From: Gammaproteobacteria bacterium
GTDB lineage: Bacteria > Pseudomonadota > Gammaproteobacteria > GCA-001735895
Assembly (NCBI GenBank): GCA_029862005.1
Contig: JAOTYD010000002.1
Coordinates: 62,001-126,000, forward strand
DNA length: 64,000 bases
Reading direction: 5' to 3'
Below, piece by piece: positions 25,389-35,511 of the stretch (positions are counted from its first letter, which is position 1; every line of letters begins with the position of its first letter). The notes beneath the pieces are model-generated. The model was not told the origin of the DNA, did not search any database, and saw nothing but the letters and a program-made list of their open reading frames with translations. The position numbers and the translations under genes were made by a program.

Positions 25389-27167
25389 CTATTGCTCGCC
25401 CTGGGGCTTGCGCAACCGAATCGATAGCTCGCGTAGCTGCCGTTCGCTCACCTCGGCAGGCGCCCGGGTCAGCAGGCAGGCAGCCGTTTGCGTCTTGGGA
25501 AATGCCATGACGTCGCGAATCGAGTTCGCGCCTGCCATTAGCATGACCAGGCGATCAAGCCCGAAAGCAATCCCGCCATGCGGCGGGCAGCCGTATTTCA
25601 GCGCGGTGAGTAGAAAGCCGAACTTCTCTTCTGCCTCCTGTTTTTCTATTCCAAGTAACTTGAAGACTCGATGCTGCATGTCAAGGTTATGTATACGTAT
25701 CGAACCGCCACCGAGTTCGGTTCCGTTCAATACCATATCGTAGGCGCGCGACAACATCCCACCCGGATCCGCCTCGAGCTCGTCGGGGTTATCGGTGGCC
25801 GGTGCTGTAAACGGGTGATGGAGAGCACTCCAGCGGTTTTCGCTCCCGTCATGTTCGAACATCGGGAAATCAACCACCCACAGGAAGCGCCAGCCAGCTT
25901 CGACCAGGTCACGGTCCTGCCCGACCTTCAGGCGCAAAGCGCCCAGTGACTCATTCACCACGCTCGCCTTGTCGGCGCCAAAGAAAATCAGATCACCCGA
26001 CTGGGCACCGGTACGCTCGAGAATAACCTGTATTGCATCATCGGGCAGGAATTTGAGGATCGGCGATTGCAGGCCTTCCCGCCCCTGGGAAACATCGTTA
26101 CATTTTATGTAAGCCAGCCCTTTAGCGCCGTACTGACCCACATAACTGGTGTAGTCATCGATTTCTTTACGCGTCAACTCGTTACCTGCCGGCACGCGTA
26201 ACGCCGCTACCCTGCCCTCGGGATCATTTGCCGGACCAGAAAATACCTTGAACTCAACTTTTTCGAGTACATCGGAAATGGTTCGCAGCTCCAGCTTGAT
26301 GCGCAAATCGGGCTTATCCGAGCCAAAGCGTTCCATTGCCTCTGCCCAGGACATACGCGGAAATTCGCCCTCGACCTCGGCCGAGAGCACCTCGGTGAAC
26401 AGGCCGCGCATCATGGTCTCCATCTGCGCCATGATCTGATCTTCATCCATGAAAGAGGTCTCTAGATCCAGTTGTGTAAATTCGGGCTGTCGATCAGCGC
26501 GTAAATCCTCGTCGCGGAAGCAGCGAACAATCTGGTAATAGCGATCCATACCCGACATCATAAGTAGCTGCTTGAACAGTTGTGGCGATTGCGGTAGTGC
26601 AAAAAACGCACCGGGATGCGTGCGACTTGGCACCAGGTAGTCACGCGCACCTTCCGGTGTTGCCCGGGTCAACATCGGGGTTTCAATGTCGAGGTATTCG
26701 TTGTCTTCCAGCCAGCCGCGTAAAAAGCGCGTCACCTGCGCGCGCAACTGCATACGGTACTGCATTTCCGGCCTACGCAGGTCAACATAACGATACTTTA
26801 AACGGTTGTCGTCGTGAACGTCCTCGTCGTCGAGCTGGAAAGGCGGGGTTTCGGATGCATTCAGGATTTCCAGTTTATGCGCCAGTAATTCGACTTCGCC
26901 GGTAGCCATCTCTGGATTGTTGGTGCCTTCGGGCCGGATGCGAAGCTTTCCCTCAACCCTGAGTACAAATTCGTTGCGTAGTGTTTCGGCCTGCGTAAAC
27001 ATGGCCGCGTCATCAGGATCAAAAACAACCTGCAAAATCCCCTTTTTGTCGCGTAAATCAACAAAGATTACCCCGCCGTGGTCACGGCGGCGATTGACCC
27101 AGCCGCATACGCTGATCACCTGATCGATAGATTGCTGATTGAGCTCACCACAATAATGCGTGCGCAT
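25389..27167 (-). CDS. aspS: Aspartyl-tRNA synthetase
   Basis: A 592-residue class IIb synthetase. It has the N-terminal anticodon-binding OB fold ([27 protein letters not shown]), motif 2 near [18 protein letters not shown], the bacterial GAD insertion domain, and motif 3 [13 protein letters not shown]. These features and the length define a bacterial-type AspRS. Whether it is discriminating or also charges tRNA-Asn cannot be told here, since no gat or asnS gene is in the window. fmdB lies directly upstream, a common pairing in gammaproteobacteria. Confidence 0.98.
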   Translation of the reverse strand: MRTHYCGELNQQSIDQVISVCGWVNRRRDHGGVIFVDLRDKKGILQVVFDPDDAAMFTQAETLRNEFVLRVEGKLRIRPEGTNNPEMATGEVELLAHKLEILNASETPPFQLDDEDVHDDNRLKYRYVDLRRPEMQYRMQLRAQVTRFLRGWLEDNEYLDIETPMLTRATPEGARDYLVPSRTHPGAFFALPQSPQLFKQLLMMSGMDRYYQIVRCFRDEDLRADRQPEFTQLDLETSFMDEDQIMAQMETMMRGLFTEVLSAEVEGEFPRMSWAEAMERFGSDKPDLRIKLELRTISDVLEKVEFKVFSGPANDPEGRVAALRVPAGNELTRKEIDDYTSYVGQYGAKGLAYIKCNDVSQGREGLQSPILKFLPDDAIQVILERTGAQSGDLIFFGADKASVVNESLGALRLKVGQDRDLVEAGWRFLWVVDFPMFEHDGSENRWSALHHPFTAPATDNPDELEADPGGMLSRAYDMVLNGTELGGGSIRIHNLDMQHRVFKLLGIEKQEAEEKFGFLLTALKYGCPPHGGIAFGLDRLVMLMAGANSIRDVMAFPKTQTAACLLTRAPAEVSERQLRELSIRLRKPQGEQ

Positions 27168-27226
27168 ATTGACTTATCCGAATAGATTAAATTAGGCAAC
27201 GCCCGGCGTGGTCGCCGAACCATTTT

Positions 27227-27532
27227 TCAGGCTGTGGCCTCTTTACTGGATGCCTTTTCCTTGCCATCTGGTTTCGCCGATGTTTTATCCGACGATTTGC
27301 CCGATGAATCCTTGTCCGTGCTGTCCGCTTTCGATAAATTCTTCTGCTTGTCGGATTTAAAGTCGGTCTCGTACCAACCTGAACCGCTCAACCGGAAACC
27401 TGGCGCAGAGATTTTCTTTTTCAGCGCTTCTTTTTCGCAGGCAGGACAGTTACTAAGCGGCGGATCGCTCATTTTCTGCAGTGCGTCAAGTTCATGGCCG
27501 CACGCATTACAAACATATTCGTAAATTGGCAT
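27227..27532 (-). CDS. FmdB family zinc ribbon protein
   Basis: A 101-residue protein. It starts MPIYEYVCNACGHELDALQKMSD, with a second CPAC pair making a Cys4 zinc ribbon (residues ~8-40) and the GFRLSGSGWYETDF motif of the FmdB family. The last 40 residues are low-complexity Lys/Ser/Asp. The ATG at 27532 gives the family start; the ORF continues upstream without support. It lies 60 nt upstream of aspS on the same strand, the normal position. The function of the family is not established; regulation of a formamidase gene is the historical origin of the name. Confidence 0.93.
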   Translation of the reverse strand: MPIYEYVCNACGHELDALQKMSDPPLSNCPACEKEALKKKISAPGFRLSGSGWYETDFKSDKQKNLSKADSTDKDSSGKSSDKTSAKPDGKEKASSKEATA

Positions 27533-27680
27533 CGATATCTCCGAAATACTATCCCGCGAGTCGGTTATAGCAGCAACCCAAATCTTTCGAAAAGGCACGG
27601 GATTTTATAATAGTCTGGAGTAATTTCCAACATGAGAACCAACCTATACCCTGCCCGGGCACGGCTAAGACGTCAATTGA

Positions 27681-28430
27681 TCAAAAATAAGACAAATACT
27701 TGCCTTCCAGATCAAATACCAGCCAGACTGCCCCATAGCGGCCATCAAACCGCGCAACCAGAACTTCTTCCCTGGTTTTTTGATTCTGCTGTAACCAGGT
27801 ATCGTATTTATCCGTGGCCTCGTAGAATTCCATGCGCTCGTAAAACAGTTCCTGCCGCTCTTTTAAAGCCTCTTTCAGTTGCGGTTGCGATCGGTAGAGA
27901 TTGAGCTGGGCGTGCTCAAGTATCTTTTCCTCGATCTTGATTCGATTTATCTCGGCGATCACCTCAGCATTTTGCTCGAGATGAGCGTAAACAATTGGTG
28001 GTTTTTCGTCACTATACTGTTTCAGTATGTTTTCAGAACTCAAGCTGCCACCATAATGCTCCATTATCGCTGTGATGACGTATTCATCGATAAGGACAAT
28101 TGCCACCGGTCGCTGGCTATAGGTCGCATAGACACCGTAGGCAAGTGCGCCAAACTGGATCACCATGATCGTCACCAGGTCAAATACAATTTCTTTGCGA
28201 CTCTTGCTCAGATCAAATATCAGGAAAGTAATGAAGGGTCCTAAAACCAGATCAACCGCCGCCACCAGGCGAATTCCCTGCCAACCGCCGTCGACTGAAA
28301 AATAGGGTTCTGGATACCAGTTGTAATAAATCTGGTAAACCAGGTAAACAAAAACCACGAGACTTAAACTCATGTGAATCGCGGTTGCTTTTAGCTTGGT
28401 AATCAGTAATGGTTTGGTAAATCGTAACAA
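27681..28430 (-). CDS. TfpX/TfpZ-like type IV pilin accessory protein
   Basis: A membrane protein with three or four N-terminal helices. It has the family hallmarks YPEPYFSVDGGWQGIRLVAAVDLVLGP, then FDLSKSRKEIVFDL, and ALAYGVYATYSQRPVAIV. A ~130-residue soluble tail follows. Known relatives assist type IV pilin assembly or modification. No pilin gene is nearby, so this is an orphan. The start is uncertain: no ribosome site is obvious, the frame is open to a GTG at 28535 inside the divergent gene, and the family start suggests the TTG at 28430 used here. The ATG at 28373 would cut the first helix. Confidence 0.75.
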   Translation of the reverse strand: MLRFTKPLLITKLKATAIHMSLSLVVFVYLVYQIYYNWYPEPYFSVDGGWQGIRLVAAVDLVLGPFITFLIFDLSKSRKEIVFDLVTIMVIQFGALAYGVYATYSQRPVAIVLIDEYVITAIMEHYGGSLSSENILKQYSDEKPPIVYAHLEQNAEVIAEINRIKIEEKILEHAQLNLYRSQPQLKEALKERQELFYERMEFYEATDKYDTWLQQNQKTREEVLVARFDGRYGAVWLVFDLEGKYLSYF

Positions 28431-28469
28431 GGCACGAGACCCGGCAGTAATCAGTGTGATGGATAGAAT

Positions 28470-29249
28470 ATGGTAGAGAAATTTGAAAATTTCAAGATCG
28501 TAACGGCCCAAAATTCTATCGACGTGTGTTACCACCAGGGACGTGTAGAACTGCGCAGCAGAGACAATGCACTACAAAGCATGGTTAACCTGGAAAACCC
28601 CCACCGCCTCGAACTCAAGAATCTCGAACACCTGATGGCAGTACTGCTCTTCATCCCCGAACCCGAACGAATCCTGATGCTTGGTACCGCGGCCGGATCA
28701 TTGCTGTATTTCCTTAACCATCATTACCCCCATTCCGAAATTACCACGGTCGACATCGATGCCGAGTTGATCGAGCAGCTATTGAAAAAGGAAATCCTGC
28801 CGCCTGTACGGACAGGGCTCGACTATGTTTATGATGATGCAGCCCGCTTCATTACAGATTGCGAGCAAAGCTATGACCTGGTTCTCGTGGATATCTTTAA
28901 CGGCTCGCAATCACCTGCCTGGCTGCTTGAGAAAGAGAGCATCGACAAGCTCTACCGACTGCTTACGTGGCGAGGTGCCCTCGCTTACAACCTGATCATC
29001 GATAGCGAACATGACTTCAAGCGCTTCTACCGGGACCTGCGACTGGTGTTTGACGGTCAAACCTTGTGTCTGCCGGTTAAAGGACTTGAAAATACAATCG
29101 CTTATGGAATTTGCTCTCCCCAACCCGGCCGCGATATGACGCAGAATATAGAACATGCGACCAGTCTGTCACAACGCCTTGGATTTAATCTGGTGGGCGT
29201 GCTATCCGTGATTTACAACACTAATCCGGTGGGCCGGGGAGTTATCTAG
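28470..29249 (+). CDS. Spermidine synthase-like SAM-dependent protein
   Basis: A 259-residue Rossmann protein with motif I LMLGTAAGSLLYFL, the acidic ribose-binding VDIDAELIE, and the LVLVDIFNG segment of the spermine/spermidine synthase fold. The polyamine-site residues of genuine SpeE (such as the paired Asp gatekeeping loop and Tyr motif) are not clearly conserved. It may therefore be one of the many SpeE-like proteins whose substrate is unknown. It is divergent from the TfpX-like gene with only ~40 nt between the assigned starts. It ends 9 nt before the convergent bolA gene, with no room for a terminator hairpin between them. Confidence 0.85.
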   Translation: MVEKFENFKIVTAQNSIDVCYHQGRVELRSRDNALQSMVNLENPHRLELKNLEHLMAVLLFIPEPERILMLGTAAGSLLYFLNHHYPHSEITTVDIDAELIEQLLKKEILPPVRTGLDYVYDDAARFITDCEQSYDLVLVDIFNGSQSPAWLLEKESIDKLYRLLTWRGALAYNLIIDSEHDFKRFYRDLRLVFDGQTLCLPVKGLENTIAYGICSPQPGRDMTQNIEHATSLSQRLGFNLVGVLSVIYNTNPVGRGVI

Positions 29250-29258
29250 AATTCAAAG

Positions 29259-29573
29259 CTACTGGTTTTTTCCGCCGCCGCGGCATTTTGGAGAGTCAAC
29301 CACTTTACCCGCGCGTGACTTCCATTCATCCGGGGTCAGCGTATGCAGTGCCAGTGCATGGATCTGCTGCATTTCCTGCTGCAGGGCCTGGTTGACCATA
29401 CGGTGACGCTTGATCAGAATTTGATCGTTGAACACATCGCTGACGATCGTAACCTTGAAGTGCGATTCCGAGCCCGGGGCGACATTATGCCTGTGGCTTT
29501 CATTCTCGACCTGCAGAAAATCGGCATCAAATTCACTGGCTAGTTTGCGCTCGATAGTGGCCTGGATTGACAT
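29259..29573 (-). CDS. bolA: BolA family protein
   Basis: A 104-residue BolA/YrbA-fold protein with the family signature IKRHRMVNQALQQEM (the conserved His that can ligate iron-sulfur clusters with monothiol glutaredoxins). An ESHFKVTIVSDVF strand-helix and ALALHTLTPDEW close the domain. The E. coli protein affects cell shape and stress responses; the family also acts in Fe-S trafficking. The start ATG is at 29573. It follows the Ser/Thr kinase gene on the same strand, 18 nt downstream of its stop codon side neighbours, and converges on the SpeE-like gene. Confidence 0.92.
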   Translation of the reverse strand: MSIQATIERKLASEFDADFLQVENESHRHNVAPGSESHFKVTIVSDVFNDQILIKRHRMVNQALQQEMQQIHALALHTLTPDEWKSRAGKVVDSPKCRGGGKNQ

Positions 29574-29591
29574 ATGCTTTAAACCCGTAGC

Positions 29592-32003
29592 TTATTTCAT
29601 TTTCTGCTGTACATTTTTGATCGCTTCAGCGACCTCTTCCATCGTCTGAAATCGATCTTCGAGCTCAACAGCCATCAGTTTCTGAACCAGCTGGCTGATA
29701 GGCTTACCCACTTCCTGCCTGAGCTCATACACCGGAATGGCTTTACCCTCGAGGTGTTGGAACAGCAGCGACATGGGCTCGCCGGTATAGGGAAGCTGCC
29801 CGGTAAACATACCGTAGGCAATGATGCCCAGCGCGTAAATATCGCTGCGATGATCGGCTTCCTGCCCCTTGGCACGCTCCGGTGACAGGTAGGCCGGCGT
29901 TCCGATAATTGACCCGGTCTTGGTCAGGGTCGAGTCGGTATTGGATGACGCGGAGGCAATACCGAAATCGACGACCTTGACCAGGCCTTCGTCATTCATG
30001 AGTATGTTACTTGGTTTTAAATCACGATGGATAACTTCCTGATTATGTGCTGCGGCCATGCCGTTGGCAACCTGCAACAGAATATCGAGACCCTCATCGG
30101 GTTCAAAATACTTTTTTTCCTTGAGATAGTCATCGATTCCCTTGCTATCAAAATACTCCATTGATATTGCACTCAGGTTGTCCTTGGACAACATGTCATG
30201 GATACGAATGACGTTGGGATGACTTACCCTGCGCGAATATTTTACTTCCCGCAGGAATCGTTCACGGGATGATTCCTCCGCGGTCAGCTCAGGATGCATA
30301 AATTTCAAAATCAGGGGTTCACCGACCATTTCGTCCATGGCCAGCATGACCCGCCCCATCGCGCCACGCCCGATTTCCTTGTCGATAAGATATCGATCCA
30401 GCCACAGGTCCCCCTTCTTGAAGTCCTCGATGTTTAGAACCTGCGGTGGCGCTACTTCTGCTACCTGCGCAGCATTGGTCTTCTGGCCGCCCTGATCGAC
30501 TGACTGGGTATCTTCAAACTTGATCAGGCGGGTATCGAAATAAGTTGCCTGGTCAACATTGAGCCGGGGTAATCCGAATTCATCAGTTAATCGATTGACA
30601 ACTTCTCCAGCAGTATCGCGTACCGTAGCCTGTAAAGTTGGAACTTTTTGCATCAACTTGTCGCGCACGGTCTTTGCATGTCGCTTGGACGTGAGTTTGC
30701 CGATCGCTTCGAGCGCTTCCCGCTGTACCAGCGCCTCGGGCATCCGCAGGCAGGCAAAAGCAATTTCAAGTCCTTTGCTAAATCCGAGATCACCGATCGC
30801 TTTTAACACCGCGGGCGCCGATTCGGGCCATTTTTTAATGACTTTTCTCAGGATATCAACCGATTCGCGTTTGTTTGTTCTGCCAATGGACGCTATCGCG
30901 CCATCGCGTACCTGCCAGTTTTCATGCAACGCGTTTTCCCACAGCTGCTCGAGATCCGATGAGTCGATATTTTGTGCCGCAAATCGCTGCGCCTGTTCGC
31001 GAATAAATTCGTTTTCGTGACTGGTTAGACCGTCGGCCGCGTTATAAAGCTGTTCATTGCCTAACTTTTGCAAACATTTCAGAGATTGCTCCTTGCCCCA
31101 CCATTCCTGCTGCTCGAGCAGTTTTAAAAAATTTTCGAGGCCTTCGGGCGTGACATACTTGACGAAAAGCTTGATGAAAAGCTCGCGAATACTGTCTGAT
31201 TTGCCGCAGGTCCAGGGCGCCAGCTTTGGCACCAGTTCAGCATCGGCCTGTACCTGTAATACCTCGATTGCCATTTCGCGCTCGACGTCTGACATGGATT
31301 CGACAAAAGGCAACAATACCGACGCATCAAACTTGACCGGCAGGTTTTTCAGCGCTTTCAGCGCTTCGATCACGACCGTCTTGTTTTCATCCGTTAAAAA
31401 CTTTGCAATCTGTTGCGCCACGGGTGCCTGGTCTACCTGCGCAAAATAACGCAACAACATTATTTTAACCGACGGGCTGCCGATCGACTCGGGTTCAATG
31501 TGCAGCACCTCCAGGTCCAGAGGGATCAGAGAATCGGGCGCCAGCTTGAGTAATTGCTCGGCGTGAGTTTTATCCAGCTTGAGGGCGTTGGATATAATCT
31601 GCTCGGGTTTGATCCGCTCGCGCTGAAAGGCAAGAATATCGATCACTTCGGTTTTCGAAGCATCGGATTCATGCAGTTTCTTGAACAGTTTGCTGGGATT
31701 GACCTGTTCTGACTTTGAGAGTATCGAGGCCGCGGTTGACCGAATCTTGGTGGCGTCGCTATCGAGGCTTCGCAGAAACAGCTCTTCGTTACTGCCCTCG
31801 GCATTCTCCAGGCAAATCTCGGTCAACATGGCCTGGTGTACGCCAGAGGTTTCCGGGATCACCTGAATCAAATGCTCCAGCGAATCCTTCGAGGATTGAC
31901 GCAGCTTTTCAACCAGCGCAACGCCTTTATCACTCTCCAGATCATCACAATCCAGAAATTGTTTCAGCGTTCTTTTGAAAAGAATTGAGCCTAACACCGC
32001 CAT
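29592..32003 (-). CDS. Ser/Thr protein kinase with N-terminal HEAT-like repeats
   Basis: An 803-residue protein. Residues ~1-500 are helical HEAT/armadillo-like repeats (for example ALVQREALEAIGKL and NWQVRDGAIASIGR). Residues ~538-800 are a Hanks-type kinase: glycine loop EIGRGAMGRV, catalytic lysine in LILKFM, HRDLKPSN catalytic loop, DFG (VVDFGIAS) and SPE in place of APE. All catalytic residues are present. The kinase domain is C-terminal and no transmembrane helix or PASTA domain is seen, unlike most bacterial kinases. It probably phosphorylates cytoplasmic targets recruited by the repeats. A PP2C phosphatase fusion lies at 54620, which may or may not be its partner. Confidence 0.93.
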   Translation of the reverse strand: MAVLGSILFKRTLKQFLDCDDLESDKGVALVEKLRQSSKDSLEHLIQVIPETSGVHQAMLTEICLENAEGSNEELFLRSLDSDATKIRSTAASILSKSEQVNPSKLFKKLHESDASKTEVIDILAFQRERIKPEQIISNALKLDKTHAEQLLKLAPDSLIPLDLEVLHIEPESIGSPSVKIMLLRYFAQVDQAPVAQQIAKFLTDENKTVVIEALKALKNLPVKFDASVLLPFVESMSDVEREMAIEVLQVQADAELVPKLAPWTCGKSDSIRELFIKLFVKYVTPEGLENFLKLLEQQEWWGKEQSLKCLQKLGNEQLYNAADGLTSHENEFIREQAQRFAAQNIDSSDLEQLWENALHENWQVRDGAIASIGRTNKRESVDILRKVIKKWPESAPAVLKAIGDLGFSKGLEIAFACLRMPEALVQREALEAIGKLTSKRHAKTVRDKLMQKVPTLQATVRDTAGEVVNRLTDEFGLPRLNVDQATYFDTRLIKFEDTQSVDQGGQKTNAAQVAEVAPPQVLNIEDFKKGDLWLDRYLIDKEIGRGAMGRVMLAMDEMVGEPLILKFMHPELTAEESSRERFLREVKYSRRVSHPNVIRIHDMLSKDNLSAISMEYFDSKGIDDYLKEKKYFEPDEGLDILLQVANGMAAAHNQEVIHRDLKPSNILMNDEGLVKVVDFGIASASSNTDSTLTKTGSIIGTPAYLSPERAKGQEADHRSDIYALGIIAYGMFTGQLPYTGEPMSLLFQHLEGKAIPVYELRQEVGKPISQLVQKLMAVELEDRFQTMEEVAEAIKNVQQKMK

Positions 32004-32113
32004 GTTTTTATAATTTCGTCTTAGATCTGCGCAAATACTAACTTTACGACAGGATTATAGCTGTAAAATTGCCTAAAGAGGCTAGCTTAATCTTATTTAT
32101 CACGCACCAGTTT

Positions 32114-34702
32114 TTAATGCAGGCGCTGTTTGCTAAAGCTGAACTGCTGCCCGTCGCCGATGTCGACCGAAATCTGTTCACCAGCCACAAAATCTCCGGC
32201 CAGGATCGACATCGCAATCGGGTTTTCAATCGCCTGCTGAATTTCGCGCTTCAATGGTCGTGCACCATATACCGGGTCGAAACCGAGCTCACCAAGCATA
32301 TCCAGTGCCGCATCGCTAAATGAAATATCCATGTCCTTCTCTTTCAGACGCTCGGCTAATGCCTGCAACTGAATCTGCGCGATAGCCCTGATCTGCTCCC
32401 GGGTTAAAGAGTGGAAAACGACCGATTCATCGATACGATTGATGAATTCGGGCCTGAAATGATTTGACACCTGCGCCATCACGGCCTGCTTGATTTGTTC
32501 ATAGTTCTGTTCACCCGCCATGGCCTGGATCTCGGTCGAGCCGAGATTCGAGGTCATGACGATGACGCAATTGCGAAAGTCAACCGTGCGTCCCTGGCCA
32601 TCCGTGAGCCGGCCGTCATCCAGTACCTGCAACAGAATATTGAAAACATCCGGATGCGCTTTCTCGATCTCGTCCAGCAGGATTACCGAGTAGGGTCGAC
32701 GCCGCACTGCCTCGGTCAGGTATCCGCCTTCTTCGTACCCGACATACCCGGGGGGAGCACCCACCAGGCGTGCAACGCTATGTTTTTCCATGAACTCCGA
32801 CATATCGATACGGATCATGGCGTCCTCGGTATCGAACAGGAAACTGGTCAGGGCCTTGGTTAATTCTGTTTTACCGACCCCGGTTGGCCCGAGAAACAGA
32901 AACGAACCATTCGGTCGCGCCGGGTCTGACAGTCCCGCGCGTGATCGTCTGATTGCATCCGATACGGCCTTTACCGCTTCTCCCTGACCGATCACGCGTT
33001 CACTCAACATGGTTTCCATGTTAAGCAGTTTCTCGCGCTCAGATCCGAGCATCTTCGCCACCGGGATCCCGGTCCAGCGCGACACGATCGATGCGATTTC
33101 CTCTTCACCGACTTTATTGATCAACAGTTTCATGTCCTGCGCTTCCGCATTAACGGCTTGATCGAGCTGTTTTTCGAGCTCGGGAATACGTCCATACTGT
33201 AACTCGGACATGCGTGCAAGATCCCCCGCCCGCTGTGCGGTTTCGAGATCAAGCCGGGCTCGCTCAAGCGACTCCTTGATATGGGTAGCGCCCTGCAGTG
33301 CTGCCTTTTCAGCCTTCCAGACTTCGTCCAGATCGGAATATTCACGCTCGAGTTTTCCGATCTCGTCCTCGAGGATCGTACGACGTTTCACACTCGCCGC
33401 GTCACTTTCCTTTTTCAGTGCTTCCTGCTCGATCTTGAGCTGGATTAAACGTCTTTCAAGGCGATCCATGTCTTCCGGCTTGGAGTCTATTTCCATGCGA
33501 ATTCGGCTGGCCGCCTCGTCGATCAGGTCAATCGCCTTGTCCGGTAACTGCCGATCCGCGATATAGCGATAGGAAAGTGTCGCCGCCGCAACGATCGCCG
33601 GATCGGTGATATCGACACCATGGTGAACTTCGTAGCGCTCTTTGAGCCCCCGCAGTATGGCAATCGTATCCTCGACGCTCGGCTCCAGCACCAGCACTTT
33701 CTGGAAGCGCCGCTCAAGCGCCGCATCTTTCTCAAGGTACTGACGGTATTCATCCAGCGTGGTAGCGCCAATACAATGCAATTCACCGCGCGCCAAGGCA
33801 GGTTTAAGCATGTTACCGGCATCCATCGCGCCCTCCGCCTTACCGGCACCAACCATGGTGTGCAGCTCATCGATAAACAGAATGATCTGGCCTTCTTGCT
33901 TGGCAAGGTCATGGAGTACCGCTTTAAGGCGTTCTTCAAACTCACCGCGAAACTTGGCGCCCGCTATCAGGGACCCCATGTCCAGCGAAAGCACGCGCTT
34001 GTGCTTGAGCCCCTCGGGGACTTCGCCGTTAATAATGCGCTGCGCGAGTCCCTCGACGATTGCGGTTTTGCCTACGCCAGGCTCACCAATCAGGACCGGG
34101 TTATTCTTGGTGCGACGCTGTAAAACCTGGATCGCACGTCTAATTTCCTCGTCACGCCCGATAACCGGGTCGAGCTTACCCTGCTCGGCGCGCTCGGTTA
34201 GATCGATGGTGTATTTTTCGAGGGCCATGCGCTGATCCTCGGCATTGGCGTCGTTTACCGACTGGCCTCCCCGAATCGCATCCACTGCCGCGGCCAGCGC
34301 CTGCTTGCTGGCGCCCGCAGATTTTAACAGGTCGCTTAATGGTCCTTTGTCCTCCATCGCCGCCAGCACGAACAGTTCGCTGGAGATAAACTGGTCTTTA
34401 CGCTCCTGTGCGAGCTTGTCGGTGACATTCAGCAACTTACCGAGTGCATTTGAAATATGCAGCTCACCACCAGCCCCTTCAACGCTTGGCAACTTTTCCA
34501 GCAGCTCGCCCAGTTGTGAGCGCAGCAGATTAATATTAATCCCTGCATGCGTGAACATCGGACGCACCGATCCACCCTGCTGATCGAGCAAAGCGATCAT
34601 CAGGTGCACTGGCTCTATAAACTGGTGGTCGCGACCGACAGCGATCGACTGTGCATCAGACAGGGCTTCCTGAAATTTACTGGTCAAGCGATCCATACGC
34701 AT
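32114..34702 (-). CDS. clpB: ATP-dependent chaperone ClpB
   Basis: An 862-residue ClpB disaggregase, acting with DnaK. It has the N-domain ([14 protein letters not shown]), the first AAA domain with Walker [10 protein letters not shown], the long middle coiled coil (~400-530) that distinguishes ClpB from ClpA/C, and the second AAA domain with [12 protein letters not shown]. There is no ClpP-binding loop. The ATG at 34702 follows GAGGAC. The upstream region has GTTGAAA and CCCCAAT, recalling a sigma-32 promoter, but the 23-nt gap is too long to be convincing. It completes the rluD-pgeF-clpB run conserved in gammaproteobacteria. Confidence 0.98.
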   Translation of the reverse strand: MRMDRLTSKFQEALSDAQSIAVGRDHQFIEPVHLMIALLDQQGGSVRPMFTHAGININLLRSQLGELLEKLPSVEGAGGELHISNALGKLLNVTDKLAQERKDQFISSELFVLAAMEDKGPLSDLLKSAGASKQALAAAVDAIRGGQSVNDANAEDQRMALEKYTIDLTERAEQGKLDPVIGRDEEIRRAIQVLQRRTKNNPVLIGEPGVGKTAIVEGLAQRIINGEVPEGLKHKRVLSLDMGSLIAGAKFRGEFEERLKAVLHDLAKQEGQIILFIDELHTMVGAGKAEGAMDAGNMLKPALARGELHCIGATTLDEYRQYLEKDAALERRFQKVLVLEPSVEDTIAILRGLKERYEVHHGVDITDPAIVAAATLSYRYIADRQLPDKAIDLIDEAASRIRMEIDSKPEDMDRLERRLIQLKIEQEALKKESDAASVKRRTILEDEIGKLEREYSDLDEVWKAEKAALQGATHIKESLERARLDLETAQRAGDLARMSELQYGRIPELEKQLDQAVNAEAQDMKLLINKVGEEEIASIVSRWTGIPVAKMLGSEREKLLNMETMLSERVIGQGEAVKAVSDAIRRSRAGLSDPARPNGSFLFLGPTGVGKTELTKALTSFLFDTEDAMIRIDMSEFMEKHSVARLVGAPPGYVGYEEGGYLTEAVRRRPYSVILLDEIEKAHPDVFNILLQVLDDGRLTDGQGRTVDFRNCVIVMTSNLGSTEIQAMAGEQNYEQIKQAVMAQVSNHFRPEFINRIDESVVFHSLTREQIRAIAQIQLQALAERLKEKDMDISFSDAALDMLGELGFDPVYGARPLKREIQQAIENPIAMSILAGDFVAGEQISVDIGDGQQFSFSKQRLH

Positions 34703-34782
34703 TGATTCAGTCCTCTAAACATTATAAACATTGGGGTTAAATAAGATTAACAACCTGTTTTTCAACCCCGGCGCCGCACTGA

Positions 34783-35511
34783 TTATGTGATCCATATCAA
34801 AGATGCGAGGCGGCCGGTAGTCGTATTTCGACGGTACGAAAAAAATCGATCGGCGTCACGGTAGGTGCAACCGGGATCACGACAAACCTCGCTGACACCC
34901 TGAGCCAGCAATACAGACTCGGCGAGACCTGCGAGGTCACATAGCCAGTGCCCCGCACGATTTGCGTGAAAAAAGCCTTCCGCACGAGCTATCGAATCGA
35001 CAAACGCCGTGCGAACTTCTTCACCCACTTCAAAATTGTCCTGCGAAATACCCGGTCCTATCCAGGCCAACAGCTGCTCATTCACGGACGCCATGCTCGC
35101 AAGCGTCGCCTGAATCACTCCTGCCCGCAGGCCACGCCAACCGGCATGTATCGCGGCAACCTCGGTGCCATCACGATTACAAACCAGGATCGGCAGGCAA
35201 TCTGCCGTCATCACTACTGCGACGGTTCCAGGCTGGCGCGTGATCGCGGCATCGGCGTCTCGGCTGCCGCCCTGCTCCAGTGTAACGGCATGAATGCCAT
35301 GGGTCTGGTTAATCCAGCAGGGTTCGGCCGGAAGGTCCAGCACCTGCTGCAGCAACACGCGATTTTGCGCAACATGATCGGGATTGTCACCCACATGCAG
35401 TGCCAGGTTGAGACTGTCAAAAGGAGTCAGACTGAAACCACCGGCACGCGTCGTGGTAACGGCGCGGACAGTGGCAGGTGCACTCCAGCCCGGCTCTATC
35501 AATTTAATCAT
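34783..35511 (-). CDS. pgeF: Purine nucleoside phosphorylase / peptidoglycan-editing factor PgeF (YfiH)
   Basis: A 242-residue member of the laccase-domain YfiH family. Zinc-binding residues are in NQTHGIHAV (His), VMTADCLPIL (Cys) and VAAIHAGWRGL (His). Family members phosphorolyse or deaminate purine nucleosides; in E. coli the protein prevents misincorporation into peptidoglycan. The name polyphenol oxidase reflects an early in vitro activity. It overlaps the end of rluD by 8 nt, indicating translational coupling, and precedes clpB. Confidence 0.93.
   Translation of the reverse strand: MIKLIEPGWSAPATVRAVTTTRAGGFSLTPFDSLNLALHVGDNPDHVAQNRVLLQQVLDLPAEPCWINQTHGIHAVTLEQGGSRDADAAITRQPGTVAVVMTADCLPILVCNRDGTEVAAIHAGWRGLRAGVIQATLASMASVNEQLLAWIGPGISQDNFEVGEEVRTAFVDSIARAEGFFHANRAGHWLCDLAGLAESVLLAQGVSEVCRDPGCTYRDADRFFSYRRNTTTGRLASLIWIT

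Noticed and set aside
34703-34783. Sigma-32 heat-shock promoter for clpB
   Set aside because: GTTGAAA and CCCCAAT are present but separated by 23 nt, beyond the normal 11-17 nt gap.
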